Origin: Microbaculum sp051390635
GTDB taxonomy: Bacteria; Pseudomonadota; Alphaproteobacteria; Rhizobiales; Tepidamorphaceae
DNA length: 64,000 nt
Direction of reading: 5' to 3'
NCBI RefSeq assembly: GCF_051390635.1
Contig: NZ_JBPODT010000002.1
Location: forward strand, 1-64,000
The notes under the pieces are model-generated. The model saw nothing but the letters and a program-made list of their open reading frames with translations, was not told where the DNA came from and did not search any database. Of this stretch, positions 61,072 to 64,000 are shown piece after piece. The position numbers and the translations under genes are program-made. Every line of letters starts with the position of its first letter. The stretch's first letter is position 1.

Positions 61072-62169
61072 CTAACCCCCGGCGGGCGGCTTCAGGCGGC
61101 CGTATTTCGCCATCACCGCCTTCAATGCCTCGGTGTCGATGCCGGCGCAGACCTTGCCTTCCGGCTTCACGGTGGCAACGTCCTCGCCCTGGACGATGGC
61201 GTTGATGACGCTTTCGTCCACCGCCTCGACGGCGGCCTGGTAAAGCGGATCGAGCATGTCCCAGTTGAGGCTGCGACGCGTGATCACCGGTCCGGCATAT
61301 ACGGAATCGACCATGTCGTCGGCGACCGAGAAGGCGAGGAAGATGTCGCCGGAACTGTTGCCGCCGGCAGTCCCCGAGCGGCCGATGCCGAGCGCGGCGC
61401 GCTTGGCGAGATTGCGCAGGAGAGCGTCAGAGAGCGGCGCGTCTGTCGCCAGGATGACGACAATGGATCCCGTTTCGGTCTCGCGCATCCGTCTTTCGGG
61501 CATTTCCTCGCCGACGGGCACGCCCAGCACCGTGAACCACGGCCGGATCCCGAAATTGGCCTGAACGAGCGCGGCGACCGTGTAGGTCTCGCCGCCGATG
61601 TCGACACGACGCGACGACGTGCCGGTACCGGCCTTGAATTCATAGGCGATCATGCCGTTGCCGCCGCCGACCGAGCCTTCCGCGACGACGCCGGACGTGG
61701 CGCCGTCGAGCGCGGCGATCGCATGCTCGGGCTTTACGTGCAGGGCGTTAATGTCGTTCAGGGTGCCGTCGTAGGTCTCCGCCACGATCGGCATCGCCCA
61801 GGCGTCGTCCTCGCGGAAATGCGCTTCGTAGGTGCGGATCATCCACTCCACGGCGCCGTGATGGCAGGCGCCGATGCCATGGGTGTTGGTGATCAGGATG
61901 GGGCCGAGGAAATAGCCGGCGTCGTTCACCCAGTGCACGCCGGTCATCTCGCCGTTGCCGTTGAATGCGTGGAACCCCGCCCACACGGGACGCGGCCTGT
62001 CCTTGTCCGGGCGTGGAACGACGGCGGTGACGCCGGTGCGCATGCGTTTCGCCGGATCGGTAAGCGTGGTGAACCCGACGCGGACACCGGGCACGTCGGT
62101 GATGGCGTTGATGGGGCCCGGTGTGCCCGGAAAGGGCAGACCGAGGTCGCGGGCGCGGGGCTTCGACAT
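61072..62169 (-). CDS. P1/DmpA-family aminopeptidase
   Basis: The 365-residue N-terminal-nucleophile hydrolase is of the DmpA/BapA type (peptidase family P1), which cleave D-amino-acid or beta-peptides and short amides from the N-terminus. The autoprocessing site is expected at Asn271-Ser272 in AGGNSSGDIFLAFS, generating alpha and beta chains. VPGVRVGFTT, TNTHGIGACHHGAVEW and GSVGGGNGM are further family motifs. It faces the MetE-like gene convergently and is likely cotranscribed with the three genes to its right on the minus strand. Confidence 0.9.
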   Translation of the reverse strand: MSKPRARDLGLPFPGTPGPINAITDVPGVRVGFTTLTDPAKRMRTGVTAVVPRPDKDRPRPVWAGFHAFNGNGEMTGVHWVNDAGYFLGPILITNTHGIGACHHGAVEWMIRTYEAHFREDDAWAMPIVAETYDGTLNDINALHVKPEHAIAALDGATSGVVAEGSVGGGNGMIAYEFKAGTGTSSRRVDIGGETYTVAALVQANFGIRPWFTVLGVPVGEEMPERRMRETETGSIVVILATDAPLSDALLRNLAKRAALGIGRSGTAGGNSSGDIFLAFSVADDMVDSVYAGPVITRRSLNWDMLDPLYQAAVEAVDESVINAIVQGEDVATVKPEGKVCAGIDTEALKAVMAKYGRLKPPAGG

Positions 62170-62211
62170 GGTGGTCTCGTGCGGAGGGTGGGGCCGGCGT
62201 TCGCCGGCCCG

Positions 62212-62637
62212 TCAGACCCGTGACTTGCGATAGGAATCCTTCAAGGCAATCAGCGGCCCGTCGAAGGTGAACAGGTCGCAGCCGTCGACCTCGACGCGCG
62301 TGCCGTCCGGTGCCGTGCCGACGAAGCGCCACTGCGAGAGGCCACGATCGCCGAAGACGTGGTGTCGGCCATTGGTCCATTGTGCGTCGGGAAAGCCCGC
62401 GAAGATCCCGGCATAGCCCTTCCGTACCGCTTCGCGGCCCTCGAAGACCGTGCCGTCCGCGTCGGGGCCGCCCGAGGCGTGAAACGCGCAATTCTGCGCC
62501 ATGCAGGCCATCAGGCCGTCGACGTCGTGTGCGTTCCAGGCCTCGATGAACCGGTCCAGCGTCTCGAGCCGTTCCCGGTGACGCGCCGTGTCGGCCGCCG
62601 TTTTGCCCGAAGTGTCGCCCGGCGCCATCCCGATCAC
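62212..62637 (-). CDS. NTF2-like/SnoaL-like family protein
   Basis: The 141-residue NTF2-like fold protein has a FIEAWNAHDVDGLMACMAQNC segment (about residues 31-51) and the FHVFG/WRFVGTAPDGTRVEVDGCDLFTF strands. These domains act as small isomerases, hydrolases or ligand-binding proteins, and the sequence gives no certain choice. It overlaps the upstream cupin gene by 4 bp, so the two are translationally coupled. Confidence 0.8.
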   Translation of the reverse strand: MIGMAPGDTSGKTAADTARHRERLETLDRFIEAWNAHDVDGLMACMAQNCAFHASGGPDADGTVFEGREAVRKGYAGIFAGFPDAQWTNGRHHVFGDRGLSQWRFVGTAPDGTRVEVDGCDLFTFDGPLIALKDSYRKSRV

Positions 62638-62927
62638 CCCGTAATTTCGACTTCGAGAAATCGCATCTCGCCGGACCCGTCATTGACCACGTTGTGCTCG
62701 ACGCCGACCTTGCGCGCATAGGGAATGCCCTCGGTCAGTTCGGCCGTCGTGGCGTTCCCGTCCGGCATCTCGATCAGCAGGCGTCCGCTCACCAGCGGCA
62801 CCACCACATAGTCGTGTTCGTGCCGGTGCCAGCCCGTTTCGGCACCCGGCTCGAAGGCCCATTCGGTGGCCTTCACCCGGCCGTCGTCGATACGCACGGT
62901 CGGCGTCGCCTTGGGTCTCTCGGTCAT
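62634..62927 (-). CDS. Small cupin protein
   Basis: The 97-residue single-domain cupin has metal-binding His residues in GWHRHEHDYVVVPL (motif 1, about residues 32-45) and a C-terminal GVEHNVVND (motif 2). Small cupins of this type bind metal and act as dioxygenases, isomerases or ligand sensors. It is coupled to the NTF2-like gene and lies 34 bp before the LysR gene's end on the same strand. Confidence 0.85.
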   Translation of the reverse strand: MTERPKATPTVRIDDGRVKATEWAFEPGAETGWHRHEHDYVVVPLVSGRLLIEMPDGNATTAELTEGIPYARKVGVEHNVVNDGSGEMRFLEVEITG

Positions 62928-62961
62928 GTCGTCTTCCTCGATCGTTGCTTGCGGGAGGGGG

Positions 62962-63882
62962 CTAGTGGGTCAGGCCCGGTCCGCCGCCATTGAATGTCAG
63001 GCACATGAAATCATGGAACGCGCGGGCCGCCGGTGACAACTCCGCATCGCGTTTCCACGCAAGTCCCAAGTCCATGGAGGGGACGAGGTCATAGACATTG
63101 CGCGTTTCGATGCGCTGACCCTCCAGGGACCACGGCCGGTAGACCATGTCCGAGAGGATTGTGATGCCGGTGCCGTTGGCGACCATCGAGCGCACGGCTT
63201 CGACCGAGGACGTGCGGAAAATCGTCTTGGGACGAAAAGGTGTCTTCTCCCAATAGCGTTCGGCGGTCTGTTGGGCCTCGTCGACGGTCAGCATGACGTA
63301 GGGCTCCTGCGCCACATGCTCCAGCCGGATCTCCGGCATGCCCGCCATAGGGTGGTCGATCGGCAGCCACAGTCGCCGCCGCGAGCGGATCAACGTCTCG
63401 TGGTCGAGCGCCATCCGGTTTTCCAGGTTCGAGGTCAGGAGGACCGCGATATCGAGCCGGCCATCCATCAGCTCCTCCTCTATCGCCTCGCGCGGCGCCT
63501 CGCGCAGCTCGATGGTCGCCGCGGGATAGCTGCGCGAAAACCGCGCCTGGTGCTGCGGCATGAAGTAGCCGGCCACCGTATAGGTCACGCCTATGCGGAT
63601 GGGACCCTGCGCCTTGGTGGTCGAAACGCTGGGGACGCGCAGCGCCTCGTCGACGGACGCGATGATGTTGCGAGCGTGCTGCAGGAACCGGCTGCCCTCG
63701 AAGGTCAGCGTAACGCCGTTGGGATGGCGGTCGAACAGGCGTGTGCCGAGGCGCAGCTCGAGTTGCTTGATCGCACCGGTTACCGCGGATTGCGAGACAT
63801 TCAGCTCGACGGCGGCGCGCGAAACCTGGCCGGTCTCCGCAGCGCCGACGAAGTAGCGCAATTGGCGCAAGGAAAGGGTCAT
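62962..63882 (-). CDS. LysR-family transcriptional regulator 2
   Basis: The 306-residue LysR regulator has a helix-turn-helix at about residues 15-45 (GQVSRAAVELNVSQSAVTGAI) and an effector domain at about 90-295. Unlike most LysR genes it reads in the same direction as the genes it adjoins (cupin, NTF2-like, peptidase) and may be cotranscribed with them while also controlling a divergent gene beyond the window edge. Length is normal. Confidence 0.9.
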   Translation of the reverse strand: MTLSLRQLRYFVGAAETGQVSRAAVELNVSQSAVTGAIKQLELRLGTRLFDRHPNGVTLTFEGSRFLQHARNIIASVDEALRVPSVSTTKAQGPIRIGVTYTVAGYFMPQHQARFSRSYPAATIELREAPREAIEEELMDGRLDIAVLLTSNLENRMALDHETLIRSRRRLWLPIDHPMAGMPEIRLEHVAQEPYVMLTVDEAQQTAERYWEKTPFRPKTIFRTSSVEAVRSMVANGTGITILSDMVYRPWSLEGQRIETRNVYDLVPSMDLGLAWKRDAELSPAARAFHDFMCLTFNGGGPGLTH

Positions 63883-63961
63883 CCAGTCGCCCCCGACTCA
63901 TCTCCAAAGTTGCACTTTTTCTGGCCTGCCCGAAAAAGCGGCATCGATATCGTGCAATGTA

Positions 63962-63978
63962 TATCAGTTTTCGTGATA
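63962..63978. promoter_or_regulatory. Candidate LysR operator upstream of LysR regulator 2
   Basis: TATCA-N7-TGATA (63962-63978) is a perfect interrupted dyad 80 bp upstream of the lysR start. An 8-bp palindrome CGATATCG lies at 63945-63952. The dyad resembles the TATC-N8-GATA of the first LysR region. Use as an operator is inferred. Confidence 0.45.
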
Positions 63979-64000
63979 CTGCAGCACAACATTTCCGATT

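Overview
The window is high-GC DNA from an alphaproteobacterium, most likely a member of the Hyphomicrobiales (Rhizobiales). The reasons are GC-rich third codon positions, an Omp10-type small lipoprotein, a DUF1127 protein, TadE/TadG-type secreted proteins, two complete TRAP transport systems, and dispersed palindromes with ATGCCCGGG arms. This placement is inference from gene content; no rRNA is present.

Region 1 (1-971) is the truncated end of an IS3-family insertion sequence. Its orfB carries an Asn where the second catalytic Asp is expected. Region 2 (980-10,631) is a catabolic island: a LysR regulator faces an operon of a split AtuA-like pair (DUF1446 large subunit plus small subunit), a DctPQM TRAP importer, an aldehyde dehydrogenase, a beta-keto-acid cleavage enzyme (BKACE) and two short-chain dehydrogenases. 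A gap of about 800 bp with a perfect 21-bp inverted repeat closes it.

Region 3 (11,365-32,221) is a large CoA-thioester catabolic island. It has an ADP-forming acid-CoA ligase, a two-subunit CoA-transferase family pair, three crotonases, two tandem IclR regulators, a TAXI-type TRAP importer, an old-yellow-enzyme reductase, a MaoC hydratase, two acyl-CoA dehydrogenases, a second AtuA-like large/small pair, and a two-subunit biotin-dependent acyl-CoA carboxylase. The content resembles the Atu/Liu logic of branched-chain or acyclic isoprenoid acid breakdown: import, CoA activation, dehydrogenation, carboxylation, hydration, cleavage. The substrate cannot be read from sequence. Three promoter regions in this island share a 22-bp motif (core TGCGGAAY), a candidate site for the IclR proteins.

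Region 4 (32,222-42,177) is housekeeping and signalling: tRNA-Pro(CGG) with a clear promoter, a receiver-adenylate cyclase, a four-PAS hybrid histidine kinase overlapping an OmpR-type regulator, an O-acetylhomoserine sulfhydrylase and a membrane-anchored metallophosphoesterase. Region 5 (42,290-54,237) is mixed cell-envelope and physiology: small secreted proteins, a NaChBac-type sodium channel, DUF1127, an alpha/beta hydrolase, an FAD monooxygenase, an Omp10-like lipoprotein, three Tad-like proteins, a membrane adenylate cyclase and the DUF2182/DUF1326 pair.

Region 6 (54,372-55,552) is an array of alternating inverted palindromes resembling REP/BIME elements, with a GIY-YIG nuclease gene in the middle. 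Region 7 (55,603-63,882) holds an AsmA-family protein, then a GntR regulator with a MetE-like methyltransferase, and opposing genes for a P1/DmpA aminopeptidase, an NTF2-like protein, a cupin and a LysR regulator. No CRISPR array, prophage or rRNA was seen.
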